A stretch of 64,000 nucleotides of DNA from Reinekea blandensis MED297 (GCF_000153185.1 NZ_CH724154.1:80745-144744); one strand, 5' to 3'. Shown: positions 47,645 to 57,974, counted from the stretch's first letter. Notes: generated by a model not told the origin, from the letters alone. Translations and numbers: made by a program.

Positions 47645-49912
47645 ATGTATAAAGAAAAAGCTGGTGACACCATTCAGGCGAAAGCAGATCCATGGGCAGG
47701 TTTTACAACCGGCGCCTGGACTGAAACTGTTGATGTCCGCGATTTCATCCAGAAGAACTACACCCCTTATGAAGGTGATGCTACTTTCCTGGCTGATGCA
47801 ACGGCCCGTACAAAAGAAGTTTGGGCAAAAGTCCTTGAGCTGATGAAAGAAGAGCAGCGTCTGCAAGGTCCTCTGGATTTTGACACCGACCTGCCGAGCA
47901 CCATCACCTCTCACCCGGCCGGTTACATCGATCAAGACCTCGAGCGCATCGTGGGTCTGCAAACCGATAAGCCACTCAAGCGCGGTATGATTCCAAACGG
48001 TGGCATCCGTATGGTTGAAGCGTCTTGTGAAGCTTATGGCCGTGAACTGGATCCAACGGTTAACAAGATTTTCAGCGAGTACCGTAAAACTCACAATGCC
48101 GGCGTTTTCGATGCTTATACGCCTGACATGCTGAAGTGCCGAAAAGCTGGTGTTATTACCGGCCTGCCAGATGCATACGGTCGTGGTCGTATCATTGGTG
48201 ACTACCGTCGAGTCGCTCTGTACGGTGTGGATCGTCTGATCGAAGACAAAAAAGCACAGAAAGCGTCATTGAACAACGAAGTGATGAGCGAAGACGTGAT
48301 TCGTCTGCGCGAAGAAATCTCTGAACAGATCCGTGCACTGCAAGATCTGGTTACCATGGCGGCGAGCTACGGTTTCGACATCACCAAACCGGCTCAAAAC
48401 ACCGTTGAAGCGGTTCAGTGGACTTACTTTGCTTACCTGGCTGCGGTTAAGAGCCAGAACGGCGCTGCCATGAGCTTTGGCCGCGTTTCAACGTTCCTCG
48501 ACATCTACGCCGAGCGTGACATGGCGGCTGGTGAGTTGACCGAAGAGCAAGCTCAAGAGCTGATCGACGACCTCGTGATCAAACTGCGTATGGTTCGCTT
48601 CCTGCGGACGCCTGACTACGATGCACTGTTCTCTGGTGATCCAACCTGGGTGACTGAGTCTATCGGTGGTATGGGTGAAGACGGTCGTTCACTGGTCACT
48701 AAGAGCAGCTTCCGTATTCTGAACACGCTGTACACTCTGGGTGCGGCGCCTGAGCCAAACCTGACCGTACTGTGGTCTGAAAAACTGCCACAAGGCTTCA
48801 AAGACTTCTGTTCAAAAGTGTCCATCGACACCAGCTCGATTCAGTATGAAAACGATGATCTGATGATCGGCAAGTTCGGTGACGACTACGGCATCGCCTG
48901 CTGTGTATCGGCCATGCGCATCGGTAAGCAAATGCAGTTCTTCGGTGCTCGCTGTAACCTGGCGAAAACCATGCTGTACGGTATCAACGGTGGTATGGAC
49001 GAGAAGATCGGCCTGCAGGTTGGTCCTAAGAAAGACGTTCTGGCCGACGAGTACCTTGACTTCGACACCGTCTGGGAACGTTTCGACGAATACATGCAGT
49101 GGGTCTCTGGCATTTACGTTAACTCACTGAATGTCATTCACTACATGCACGATAAGTACTCCTATGAAGCGGCTCAGATGGCGCTGCACGATCGGGATGT
49201 TTATCGCACCATGGCGTGTGGTATTGCCGGACTGTCAGTTGTTGCTGACTCACTGAGCGCAATTAAGTACGCGAAAGTGAAAGCCATTCGTAACGAAGAC
49301 GGCTACGTAGTCGATTTCGAAACCGAAGGCGATTATCCGAAGTTTGGTAACAACGACGACCGCGTAGATGAAATGGCGCAGAAGATCGTGTCTCGTTTCA
49401 TGGACCTGGTCCGCGAAACGCCAACTTACCGCAATGCAACGCCAACTCAGTCAATTCTGACCATTACCTCCAACGTGGTTTATGGTAAGAAAACCGGTAA
49501 TACTCCGGACGGTCGTAAAGCCGGCGAGCCGTTTGCACCGGGTGCGAACCCAATGCACGGCCGTGACGAAAACGGTGCCCTGGCCTCTCTGTTGAGTGTC
49601 GCTAAACTGCCATATGACGATGCAGAAGACGGTATTTCTTACACCATGTCTCTGGTCCCGGATTCTCTGGGTAAAAACGAAGATGGCAAGGTGAAGAACT
49701 TAACCGGCATGCTCGATGGTTACTTCGGCTCCTCCGGTCACCACATTAACGTGAACGTGTTGAACCGTGAAATGCTGCAGGATGCGATGGAACATCCGGA
49801 AGAGTATCCACAGCTGACCATCCGGGTTTCCGGATACGCGGTGAACTTCGTGAAACTGACTCGCGAACAGCAGATGGATGTCATCAGCCGAACGTTCCAC
49901 AGTCAGGTTTAA
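47645..49912 (+). CDS. pflB: Pyruvate formate-lyase PflB
   Basis: PflB is a glycyl radical enzyme that splits pyruvate with CoA into acetyl-CoA and formate under anaerobic conditions. The 755-aa protein (E. coli 760) shows the catalytic cysteine pair Cys419-Cys420 in [10 protein letters not shown] and the glycyl radical site Gly730 in [10 protein letters not shown]. It needs the radical-SAM activase PflA, encoded at 52646. A formate channel gene (focA), usual neighbour in enterics, is absent. Upstream is an FNR box; downstream a canonical terminator. Codons are those of a highly expressed gene. Confidence 0.98.
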   Translation: MYKEKAGDTIQAKADPWAGFTTGAWTETVDVRDFIQKNYTPYEGDATFLADATARTKEVWAKVLELMKEEQRLQGPLDFDTDLPSTITSHPAGYIDQDLERIVGLQTDKPLKRGMIPNGGIRMVEASCEAYGRELDPTVNKIFSEYRKTHNAGVFDAYTPDMLKCRKAGVITGLPDAYGRGRIIGDYRRVALYGVDRLIEDKKAQKASLNNEVMSEDVIRLREEISEQIRALQDLVTMAASYGFDITKPAQNTVEAVQWTYFAYLAAVKSQNGAAMSFGRVSTFLDIYAERDMAAGELTEEQAQELIDDLVIKLRMVRFLRTPDYDALFSGDPTWVTESIGGMGEDGRSLVTKSSFRILNTLYTLGAAPEPNLTVLWSEKLPQGFKDFCSKVSIDTSSIQYENDDLMIGKFGDDYGIACCVSAMRIGKQMQFFGARCNLAKTMLYGINGGMDEKIGLQVGPKKDVLADEYLDFDTVWERFDEYMQWVSGIYVNSLNVIHYMHDKYSYEAAQMALHDRDVYRTMACGIAGLSVVADSLSAIKYAKVKAIRNEDGYVVDFETEGDYPKFGNNDDRVDEMAQKIVSRFMDLVRETPTYRNATPTQSILTITSNVVYGKKTGNTPDGRKAGEPFAPGANPMHGRDENGALASLLSVAKLPYDDAEDGISYTMSLVPDSLGKNEDGKVKNLTGMLDGYFGSSGHHINVNVLNREMLQDAMEHPEEYPQLTIRVSGYAVNFVKLTREQQMDVISRTFHSQV

Positions 49913-49935
49913 CTCATCGTTCAATGAACGAACAT

Positions 49936-49962
49936 AAAGGGCGCTTCGGCGCCCTTTTTTTT
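49936..49962 (+). terminator. Intrinsic terminator after pflB
   Basis: GGGCGC (49939-49944), TTCG loop, GCGCCC (49949-49954), followed by eight T (49955-49962). Textbook Rho-independent terminator. Confidence 0.96.
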
Positions 49963-50038
49963 GCCAATGGTATTACAGACAGATGGACAGAATGATCTAT
50001 GCTGTAGGTTTCAACCACCGCGGATTGCTCAGCCTACA

Positions 50039-52483
50039 ATGTCGTCATCGACCCAGTCACATCACAAACCCCGCCTGCTCACCTGGCTTCGTTGGGCTGT
50101 TGTTCTGACAACACTTGTGGTGCTGTTGTTTGTCGGCCATCTTCTCGACCTAACCCAGCAAAAAAGCGAGTTTGAGCATTACAGCACGCAGCTGAACGCC
50201 GAAGTGACGTCATTACAGTTGCAATTGATCCAACAGCTGCGCCCTCTGGATGAACGCTATCGTCCCCTCTTATACCCCGAAGACCTTGCCGCTGACCTCC
50301 CCCCGGAGTTTTCAGTGCAGAATATCCGGGTGGCCTATCAGGATGGGACCTACCGGCAGTTAAACCGCGGCAACCCTCATCAGCAATACCGGGTTACCTT
50401 TGACGATACCGACGCCGTCTCTGCGACCATCCTGTTAACCCAGGATCGCATCTGGCAAACCTATTTCCTCGCTGGACTGGAACAGGACATTCTGCTCTGG
50501 CCGAACAAGGAAGCCCCCGACCTGTTTACCATCAGCTTATTTCTACCGGACAGTCGGCAACTTATCCTGCTCGATCTGGGCTGGCAGAGCCTGTTACCTG
50601 ACAGCGCATTCGACGCCGTTGCATTGCAGTTTGATGATCAGGCTCCGATCCAGCTCAACGGCACCGTTGCAAATTCAGTATTGGAATCATCCAACCCACT
50701 CACGACTCATTGGCAAGTCCGCCAGATGCCAACGAAAGCTTACTGGGCGCTGGTTTTACCCTTGGTTGGGTTATCCCTGGTTGCCGTCGTGTTAATCCGT
50801 TTCTATCAATTGCATCAACGAGTCGAAGAACACAAGATCGACCAGCAGGAAAAGCTCTTTGACCACCTGAGCGACGAATTTAACCTGTTAATGTTGGTGA
50901 CAGATACCGACGGTACTGTTGTCTGGAAGCGCGGACAACTGTCCGCAGATCTAAAAGAACTCCGCTTACGTGAAGGCGACTCACTCCGTCAGGCCTGGAA
51001 GCACGCGCCGAAAGCGCTCACCTACTTCCAACACACTGTGAGTGGCGAAACCCGCAGCTTTGAAATTGAAATCGATTATTTCCGGTTACAGGTTCACCAA
51101 TGGCCGAACCTTTCGCCTCAGGGACATATTACCGGTCTGACGCTGAGTATTCAGGACATTACCGAACAGCGGCTGCTGGAAGAGCAAATCCGCCATGAGC
51201 AACATCACGACGCGCTGACGGGTCTGCCCAATCGGCAACTGTTTCAGGAACAACTCCATCATGAGCTGCATCGCTGTCGCCGACGCGAAGAAAACCTGGC
51301 TGTCGTTGCCCTGGAGGTGAGTGGTATCGGACAAATCAACAGCGTGCATGGCGATGCTTTCAGTGATCAGCTGCTGCGCCGGATTGCCGGTGAGCTTACC
51401 AAAGCGCTGCGTGAGGAAGATTCACTCTGTCGTTATTCCAATGATGAGTTTTTAATGGTCATCAGTGATTTTCAGACGCCCGAAGCTCTGCACGCACTGG
51501 CAAAACGGCTCATCAAACTGGCCTCTACCCGTTACCAGATTGATGATCATTACGTCGCCTTATATGCCAATGTTGGTATTGCCACCTTTCCCTCTGACGC
51601 GCGTGACGAAGGCAGCCTGATTACCTGCGCCATTACGGCGATGCGTCATGCCCGGCAAACCGGTCGCAACACGCTGGATTATTTTTCCGAAGAAAGCGCT
51701 CGGCGCGCTCAGGAAAAATGGCACCTGGAGCGACAAATGACCGAAGCCCTTGCCGCTCACGACTTTCAACTGCATTACCAACCCATTTTTGATCTGGACA
51801 GTAACCGTTGCATTGCCGCCGAAGCGTTACTGCGCTGGCCATCGACACAGCTTGCTCCGGACCAGTTCATACCGGTGGCTGAAGAAACCGGCTTGATTCA
51901 CCCGATGGGCAACTGGATTCTCAGTACCGCGGTACGACAATGGGCACAATGGCATGACGAAGGCCGGGAGCTGACGTACCTGTCTGTCAACATCAGCGTA
52001 CTGCAGCTTCAACAACCAGGCTTTATAGATCAGGCGATTTCCCTGACCAAACAGTATCACCTGCCGCCGGGCCGACTGGTTCTGGAAATTACCGAATCAA
52101 TCCTGCTGCAAACGTCGCCGAACGTTCTGAGCCAGATTAACCGACTGCGGCAGGCAGGTTATCGGCTTGCGATCGATGACTTCGGAACCGGATTTTCATC
52201 TCTGAACTATCTGAAACAGTTGCCAATAGACTACCTCAAAGTCGACCGGAGCTTCGTCGAGGGTATCATTGAAAACAATCAGGACTCCGCCATTTACCGT
52301 GCCATTGTCGACATGGCGATGGCGATGGACATCGAAATCGTGGCGGAAGGCGTTGAAACCCCGCAACAAATGCTCTGGTTAAAGCAACAGGGCGTGACCT
52401 TTGCTCAGGGTTATTTCTACACTCAGGCCCTGCCACCAGAAAAGTTTACCCTGTACCTGAATGCTCAATCTGAAGCGCGCTGA
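50039..52483 (+). CDS. Membrane GGDEF-EAL protein, probable c-di-GMP phosphodiesterase
   Basis: The 814-aa protein has a membrane segment at about 15-35, a periplasmic sensor region (about 36-215), a second membrane segment near 230-250, a PAS-like region (about 270-375), a GGDEF domain and a C-terminal EAL domain. The diguanylate cyclase motif is degenerate (SNDEF, 467-471), so it is probably inactive or regulatory. The EAL domain keeps EALLRW (Glu595), NISVLQLQ, EITESI and DDFGTGFSSLNYL, so it should hydrolyse c-di-GMP. I chose ATG 50039 because upstream starts lie in the pflB terminator. It sits between pflB and pflA, which is unusual. Confidence 0.9.
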   Translation: MSSSTQSHHKPRLLTWLRWAVVLTTLVVLLFVGHLLDLTQQKSEFEHYSTQLNAEVTSLQLQLIQQLRPLDERYRPLLYPEDLAADLPPEFSVQNIRVAYQDGTYRQLNRGNPHQQYRVTFDDTDAVSATILLTQDRIWQTYFLAGLEQDILLWPNKEAPDLFTISLFLPDSRQLILLDLGWQSLLPDSAFDAVALQFDDQAPIQLNGTVANSVLESSNPLTTHWQVRQMPTKAYWALVLPLVGLSLVAVVLIRFYQLHQRVEEHKIDQQEKLFDHLSDEFNLLMLVTDTDGTVVWKRGQLSADLKELRLREGDSLRQAWKHAPKALTYFQHTVSGETRSFEIEIDYFRLQVHQWPNLSPQGHITGLTLSIQDITEQRLLEEQIRHEQHHDALTGLPNRQLFQEQLHHELHRCRRREENLAVVALEVSGIGQINSVHGDAFSDQLLRRIAGELTKALREEDSLCRYSNDEFLMVISDFQTPEALHALAKRLIKLASTRYQIDDHYVALYANVGIATFPSDARDEGSLITCAITAMRHARQTGRNTLDYFSEESARRAQEKWHLERQMTEALAAHDFQLHYQPIFDLDSNRCIAAEALLRWPSTQLAPDQFIPVAEETGLIHPMGNWILSTAVRQWAQWHDEGRELTYLSVNISVLQLQQPGFIDQAISLTKQYHLPPGRLVLEITESILLQTSPNVLSQINRLRQAGYRLAIDDFGTGFSSLNYLKQLPIDYLKVDRSFVEGIIENNQDSAIYRAIVDMAMAMDIEIVAEGVETPQQMLWLKQQGVTFAQGYFYTQALPPEKFTLYLNAQSEAR

Positions 52484-52503
52484 TCTGGGGCAATACGTGA
52501 GCT

Positions 52504-52518
52504 TGTAATTTTGTTACA
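52504..52518. promoter_or_regulatory. TGTAA-N5-TTACA palindrome upstream of pflA
   Basis: TGTAATTTTGTTACA has the same arms as the pfkA site at 45887-45901 and lies about 130 bp before the pflA ATG. A shared central-carbon regulator is inferred. Confidence 0.5.
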
Positions 52519-52645
52519 TTACGCCCTGTTAGGCGCAAGTGGTCTTTGATGAGGCTAAGCCACCCATCAAACAACAACGACCAACCTGCAGCCGGAGAAC
52601 CCGGTCGCCAACTGCGCATCAACTTAAGCCTCGTTAAGGTATGTC

Positions 52646-53431
52646 ATGCAAGATCGAATTCCCGTACTGAACGTCCCCAAATACCACGCTGATGAACTGC
52701 TCGGACGTATCCATTCGTTTGAGAGTTTTGGCACCGTGGACGGTCCGGGTACTCGTTTTGTTGTTTTTCTGCAGGGCTGCCTTTTCCGCTGTAAGTACTG
52801 TCATAACCGCGATACCTGGGATCTGGACGGCGGAGATCTCTACTCCGTAACCGATATGGTGGAAAAAATCCTGCCCTTTGCCCGCTTTATGGACGCCAGC
52901 GGCGGTGGTGTGACCGTGACGGGCGGCGAACCAGTGCTACAGGCACCTTATGTGGCCCTGCTGTTTGAAAAGCTTCAACAACACGGCATCCACACCTGTC
53001 TGGACACCAATGGCTATGTCGGCGTGTACAGCGACGAAGTGCATCAAATGATCGATCACACCGATCTGGTCATGCTCGACATCAAGCACATCGACGACCA
53101 CAAACACCACTTACTGGTCGGTGTATCCAATCAGCGGACGCTGCGATTTGCCCGGCACCTTGCCGATATCGGCAAAAAAACCCGGGCGCGTTACGTCGTT
53201 GTGCCGGGTTACTCGGACGAGCCCGATGACGTTCATGCCCTGGCCCAGTTTCTGGCTCCGATGGAAAATATCGAGCACGTTGAGCTGCTGCCGTATCACA
53301 ACCTGGGGACGCACAAATGGAAAGCGATGGGGCTGGAGTATCCGCTGGAAGGTCTGCAACCGCCGTCAACCGAATCGATGGACGAAATCGAGGGCATATT
53401 CCGCAGCTATGGCCTGGAAATTATCCGTTAA
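52646..53431 (+). CDS. pflA: Pyruvate formate-lyase activating enzyme PflA
   Basis: PflA is the radical-SAM enzyme that installs the glycyl radical on PflB (Gly730 here). The 261-aa protein has the [4Fe-4S] motif CxxxCxxC (Cys45, Cys49, Cys52), the FGTVDGPGTRFV stretch typical of the activase, and TGGEPVLQ. Length is near E. coli (246). AAGG lies seven bases before ATG 52646. It is separated from pflB by the GGDEF-EAL gene rather than directly following it. Confidence 0.96.
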   Translation: MQDRIPVLNVPKYHADELLGRIHSFESFGTVDGPGTRFVVFLQGCLFRCKYCHNRDTWDLDGGDLYSVTDMVEKILPFARFMDASGGGVTVTGGEPVLQAPYVALLFEKLQQHGIHTCLDTNGYVGVYSDEVHQMIDHTDLVMLDIKHIDDHKHHLLVGVSNQRTLRFARHLADIGKKTRARYVVVPGYSDEPDDVHALAQFLAPMENIEHVELLPYHNLGTHKWKAMGLEYPLEGLQPPSTESMDEIEGIFRSYGLEIIR

Positions 53432-53560
53432 AACAGCGTAAAAAGATCAAGATCAGTGTTTCTTTCCTGAAAAGTCCGTAAAATCCCGCGCCTTTAAAAT
53501 TACAGCAACGTTCAAAAATGGCCAAAGACGCCATTGAACCTTTCTTATTCAGGAGACGTC

Positions 53561-54943
53561 ATGACACTATCAAGCAGTTCCCGGGATGGGTTTTCCAGCC
53601 GACTGGGCATCATCGCTGCCGCCGCTGGTTCGGCCATCGGACTGGGTAATATCTGGAAATTCCCCTACATCACCGGTGAATATGGTGGCGCGGCCTTTAT
53701 TCTGGTGTATCTGATCTGCATTGCGTTAATTGGTCTGCCGATCATGCTGTCCGAGTTCATCATCGGACGCAAAGCCCAAAAGAACGCCATTGGCGCCTTC
53801 AAAGACGAAGCTCCCGGTACACAATGGGCATTGACCGGTGTGCTCGGCCTGACCACGGCTTTCATTATTCTGTCGTTCTACAGCGTGGTCGCTGGCTGGA
53901 CACTGCATTATGTTGGCTTATCCGTAACCGGCAGTTTTAAAACGGCCGCCACGGCTGATCTTGGTGGTCAGTTTGGCGCATTCATCGCTAACCCATGGTT
54001 GCCCATTTTCTGGCAAGCCGTCTTCATGGCCCTGACAGTCGCTGTGGTATTCGGCGGCGTTAAAAACGGGATTGAACGCTACTCAAAAATCCTGATGCCG
54101 CTGCTGCTGGTTATCCTGGTCATTCTTGCGGTTCGCTCAATGACGCTGGAAGGCGCATCTGAAGGCATTCGCTTCCTGTTTCAGCCTGACTTCAGCAAAC
54201 TGAACATTGATGCGGTACTTGCGGCCATGGGACATGCGTTTTTCAGCCTGTCGCTGGGGATGGGCACCATGATCACCTACGGATCTTACATCGGTAAGCA
54301 GGAAAACCTTGGCTCAACGGCATTACAGGTCAGCGTCGCCGATACGGTCATCGCCCTGATTGCCGGTCTGGCCATTTTCCCGGCCGTATTTGCCTTTTCC
54401 ATCGAACCGTCTTCGGGTCCGGGCCTGGTCTTCATCACCCTGCCAAATGTTTTCTCGCAAATGGCCTTCGGCTCGTTCTTTGCGGTGCTGTTTTTTGCAT
54501 TATTAGCGGTAGCCGCACTGACGTCGGCCATTTCTATTCTGGAAGTGGTCGTTGCCTATCTGGATGAAGAGTTCGGCTGGAGTCGGAAAAAATCCACGCT
54601 TATTGTGGCGATTTCCATCACCATTGTGGGCGCCATTCTGTCTCAAGGTAACGGTGCCTGGGGCGGTCTGAAACTGCCGTTCCTGCTCGGCGGAGAATGG
54701 AAGTCGATGAACATCTTCGACTGGTTCGTCACCCTCTCAGACCAGCTACTGCCAATCGGCGGGTTCTTCATCGCCATCTTTGTGGGTTGGAAACTTGGCG
54801 ACAAAGCCGTACTGGATGAACTGTCAAACGGCGGCCGATTGAAAATCGGCTATTTCAAAGTACTGAAAGTCGTGCTGAGGTTCATTGCTCCCTTGGCCAT
54901 TGCGTTCGTCTTTTTGTCTTCGATTTTCGGCTTCTTCGCCTGA
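53561..54943 (+). CDS. Neurotransmitter:sodium symporter (NSS) family transporter
   Basis: NSS transporters import amino acids or related solutes with sodium. The 460-aa protein has about 11-12 membrane segments and the family signature GSAIGLGNIWKFPYITGEYGG (shown across residues 22-42), with the unwound TM1 segment that binds Na+ and substrate. LeuT-type residues in TM6 (SLSLGMGTMITYGSYI) are present. I chose ATG 53561, preceded by AGGAG; a TTG at 53534 would add nine residues. A substrate cannot be read from sequence. It stands between pflA and the lipoprotein gene. Confidence 0.92.
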   Translation: MTLSSSSRDGFSSRLGIIAAAAGSAIGLGNIWKFPYITGEYGGAAFILVYLICIALIGLPIMLSEFIIGRKAQKNAIGAFKDEAPGTQWALTGVLGLTTAFIILSFYSVVAGWTLHYVGLSVTGSFKTAATADLGGQFGAFIANPWLPIFWQAVFMALTVAVVFGGVKNGIERYSKILMPLLLVILVILAVRSMTLEGASEGIRFLFQPDFSKLNIDAVLAAMGHAFFSLSLGMGTMITYGSYIGKQENLGSTALQVSVADTVIALIAGLAIFPAVFAFSIEPSSGPGLVFITLPNVFSQMAFGSFFAVLFFALLAVAALTSAISILEVVVAYLDEEFGWSRKKSTLIVAISITIVGAILSQGNGAWGGLKLPFLLGGEWKSMNIFDWFVTLSDQLLPIGGFFIAIFVGWKLGDKAVLDELSNGGRLKIGYFKVLKVVLRFIAPLAIAFVFLSSIFGFFA

Positions 54944-55045
54944 TCAACCTTGGGGTGGGCGCAACGCGCCTGCCCTCATTCTGTCATATTACAACCTTAC
55001 AGTGAGCGGTTCTGATGATTCACAGGCTCACAGTAAGGAAAGTTT

Positions 55046-56677
55046 ATGAAGTTCCCAACTCCGGCATTGTCCGGTCCCCTCAGCCTCGCCCTGGCCGTTT
55101 CACTGACCGGTTGCGCGCTGTTTTCCAACGATTCGTCTCTGTCTGAGAAAAATCCGGATCTTGGCGGTGGCCAAATTTTACTGTTCACACTCGATGGACA
55201 GTTCATCGACGCCGCTAACGTCGGACATCTGCCGGACATGGTGACCTTTATTGACAACCGTCGCCTGATGTCAGCCAACGAAGGCGAACCCTCAGACGAT
55301 TATCAAACGGATCCGGAAGGGAGCGTCAGTTTGATCGACCTGTCCAGAAATGGCACCGTGGCCGAGGTTAAGACCCTGACGTTTAACGACACGCACCTCC
55401 AGGGAAATGTCCGAATTAAACCCGAGACGGCGGCCAGCGTTGATCTCGAGCCTGAGTACATTGCGGTCAGCCCCGATGGGCAACGAGCCTGGGTGTCGCT
55501 GCAGGAAAACAACGCCATCGCCATTGTCGATCTGAAAAACGAAGAGATAGTGGCCGTCAAAGACCTGGGGCTGCGCCCGCTTCGCGGACAGCGCATCGAT
55601 ATCACTGACGACGGTGCCGCCAACCCAGTGGCCGATAATCCGGCCAATCTTTATGCCATGTATCAGCCGGATACCCTGGCCGCATACCAGTCCGGTGGTC
55701 AAGCCTACCTGGTCTCCGCGAACGAAGGAGATGACCGCGACTATGACGGCTGGGAAGATCTGGAGAAAGTCAAAGACCTCGAACGAGCCGACGGTACTTC
55801 AGCACTGTCAGCCACACTTCAGAACCTTTTACTGGACACCGACATGAAGAGCTTACGTGTGGTCCGGGACATGGGTATGAATGAGGCCGGGACCTACATG
55901 GATCTGGTAATGACCGGCACCCGGTCGTTTTCCATCTGGGATGAAGATGGCAATCTGGTGTTCGACAGCGGTTCTGCGATTGAAGACTATCTCGCGCAAA
56001 ACTATCGCAATGTATTCAACACCCGTGTGGACGATACCGACGATCCAGAGGACATTGCTGAGCTCGATGAAGACGGTATCGCCTATGAAATGGTCGGTGA
56101 TACAGCGTATTTTTGGGAAGGCGTGGATGCCCGCAGTTTAAAAAAGGGAGCGGAACCTGAGGCACTGGCACTGGCGACGATCAACGACCGCACCTATGCC
56201 TATCTGGGACTTGAGAAACAGGGTGGCTTTATGGTGTTTGATATCACCAACCCGACTCAAGCGGAACTACGGCAGTATTTTAATGACATCAACTATGGTG
56301 CCCTGCCCAGCCAGGCCGGAGACCTCGCACCCGAAGGTATGGTGACGTTTGAACAGGACGGTCAGCATTACCTTGCCGTGGCCCATGAACTGAGCTCAAC
56401 GGTCGCGCTGTTTGCCCTGAGCGAAGGAGGAACCGTGTCCAAAATCAGCTCACTCAAGGTCGGTAATTTTGGTGAAGGTGCAGCAGAAATTCTGGCTTAC
56501 TCGGCTCGGAACAAAGCCTTATATGTCACCAATGGCGAGTATAAGCGGGTCGACATACTAGACCTTTCGAACCCGGCCAACCTGCGGGTGATTGGCCAGA
56601 TTGACTTCTCGGATAAAGCCGACAGTCTGCAGAGTGTCGCAGTACGCGGTAATCTTGTTGCCATCGCGGTTGAATAA
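55046..56677 (+). CDS. Choice-of-anchor I family lipoprotein, beta-propeller-like
   Basis: The 543-aa product is a predicted lipoprotein: signal peptide ending LTGC at Cys23. The rest resembles the choice-of-anchor I / alkaline phosphatase-like family, with repeats of the type LMSANEGEPSDDYQTDPEG, LVSANEGDDRDYDGWEDLE, GSVSLIDLSR, and DILDLSNPANLRV, suggesting a YVTN/LVIVD-like propeller. Several DxD-rich stretches (DDTDDPEDIAELDEDG) suggest calcium binding. The function in these proteins is uncertain; some are phytase- or phosphatase-associated. It has a good AAGGAAAG ribosome site. A strong terminator follows. Confidence 0.75.
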   Translation: MKFPTPALSGPLSLALAVSLTGCALFSNDSSLSEKNPDLGGGQILLFTLDGQFIDAANVGHLPDMVTFIDNRRLMSANEGEPSDDYQTDPEGSVSLIDLSRNGTVAEVKTLTFNDTHLQGNVRIKPETAASVDLEPEYIAVSPDGQRAWVSLQENNAIAIVDLKNEEIVAVKDLGLRPLRGQRIDITDDGAANPVADNPANLYAMYQPDTLAAYQSGGQAYLVSANEGDDRDYDGWEDLEKVKDLERADGTSALSATLQNLLLDTDMKSLRVVRDMGMNEAGTYMDLVMTGTRSFSIWDEDGNLVFDSGSAIEDYLAQNYRNVFNTRVDDTDDPEDIAELDEDGIAYEMVGDTAYFWEGVDARSLKKGAEPEALALATINDRTYAYLGLEKQGGFMVFDITNPTQAELRQYFNDINYGALPSQAGDLAPEGMVTFEQDGQHYLAVAHELSSTVALFALSEGGTVSKISSLKVGNFGEGAAEILAYSARNKALYVTNGEYKRVDILDLSNPANLRVIGQIDFSDKADSLQSVAVRGNLVAIAVE

Positions 56678-56691
56678 GCTTCAGCGCCCAC

Positions 56692-56727
56692 ATAAACACA
56701 GCCAGGCTTGTGCCTGGCTGTGTTTAT
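56692..56727. terminator. Bidirectional terminator between lipoprotein and MscS genes
   Basis: A perfect 16-bp stem, 56692-56707 pairing with 56712-56727, around TTGT. Flanking ATAAA and TTTAT give A/T tracts on both sides. It abuts the MscS stop codon and serves both convergent genes. Confidence 0.85.
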
Positions 56728-57974
56728 TATGATTTGAGCATCCGCACTTCGCGCTGCGGGAACGGGAACTCAAATCCTTCCTGTTTCATCAGTTTCCAAA
56801 GGTCGTAAAGCAGATCCCCACCCACCCGGTATTTACCATCGTCAATCGCTTCCATCCAGAACTCGATGTGCAAATCAATGCCATTATCACCGAACCCGGC
56901 AATCTCTATATCCGGTTGCTCTTCAAAGGCGTACGCTTCACCGGACAGGACCATCGGGTGATTGGCAAGCATGGTTTTGACCAGAGGAAACAGTCGATCC
57001 AGGTCGGTGCTGTAGGCCACTGAAAAATCGATGGCGTAACGCTGTCGTTCGTTCTTATGAGTCCAGTTAGTAAACGATTCGGTAAAGAACACATCGTTCG
57101 GCACTACAATGTCTTTACCATCAAAGGTTTCCAGAGTCACCGCCCGCAAGTTGAGTTCACGAATGAGCCCCGAGCGGCCATCATCCAGCTCAATATAGTC
57201 GCCAATGGTCAGTGAACGATCCAGCAAAATTATCAGCCCGGAAATAAAGTTGGAGGCTATCGACTGGAGCCCAAAACCGATCCCGACACCCACCGCACCG
57301 CCAATGACGGCAAGCGTGGTTAAGTTAATCCCCAGTATGTTCAACAGCACCAGGAAAATCAGAATAAAGACGGCCACTTCAAACAGTTTGGCGACGACTT
57401 CTTTGGTGACGTTATCCAGGTTTTTCTGTTCACGGATTTTCTGTTTGCCCAACCGATTGGACACCCGCCCAAACCAAAATAACAGAACACCGAAGTACGC
57501 CACCCGCAACACGTCGTAAAGCGACAGTTGAATGTTGCCCAGAGCCAGTTGGTATTGCGCCAGTGCGCCGATCGCCTGATCCAGAACGCCAAGGGTGTTC
57601 AGGATCATCAGCGGGACCACGGTAAAAATAATCAAACGCGCCAGATTACGCACCGGCACGAACAGCGAAACCACGCGCACGAGCAATACAATCCCGATCA
57701 GCGTTTGCGCCAGCACGATCCAGCGGTGATCTTCGGCCGTTGTCGGATAATAACTATCGAGTAAAATCAAAAAGAGAAACCAGAGTACGCCGGCGCCCAA
57801 CCGATGCAGGTACCGCACGACGCTGATCCGACGCTTCAGGTGAGACCGGACCAAGGCCAACCGCAGGACAATGGCAAGTAACCAAGCTAACAGACCCAGA
57901 ACCAGAATGGGCACCAGAATAATCAGGTCCTCAGGCAGCAACTGCCACGACATCAGCCATTTTTTCAGGTACAT
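56727..57974 (-). CDS. MscS family mechanosensitive channel
   Basis: MscS channels open under membrane tension to release solutes in hypo-osmotic shock. The 415-aa protein has about five membrane segments in the N-terminal half, then the pore and beta-domain signature GGAVGVGIGFGLQSIASNFI and DRSLTIGDYIELDDGRSG, then a cytoplasmic C-terminal domain (EFWMEAIDDGKYRVGGDLL). It is longer than MscS itself (286) and closer in layout to YbdG/YnaI-like paralogues. It overlaps the hdfR-like gene by 10 bp. Confidence 0.9.
   Translation of the reverse strand: MYLKKWLMSWQLLPEDLIILVPILVLGLLAWLLAIVLRLALVRSHLKRRISVVRYLHRLGAGVLWFLFLILLDSYYPTTAEDHRWIVLAQTLIGIVLLVRVVSLFVPVRNLARLIIFTVVPLMILNTLGVLDQAIGALAQYQLALGNIQLSLYDVLRVAYFGVLLFWFGRVSNRLGKQKIREQKNLDNVTKEVVAKLFEVAVFILIFLVLLNILGINLTTLAVIGGAVGVGIGFGLQSIASNFISGLIILLDRSLTIGDYIELDDGRSGLIRELNLRAVTLETFDGKDIVVPNDVFFTESFTNWTHKNERQRYAIDFSVAYSTDLDRLFPLVKTMLANHPMVLSGEAYAFEEQPDIEIAGFGDNGIDLHIEFWMEAIDDGKYRVGGDLLYDLWKLMKQEGFEFPFPQREVRMLKS

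Noticed and set aside
47496-47843. A 115-codon plus-strand frame overlapping the pflB start
   Set aside because: It runs out of frame into pflB, resembles no protein family and has no ribosome site.
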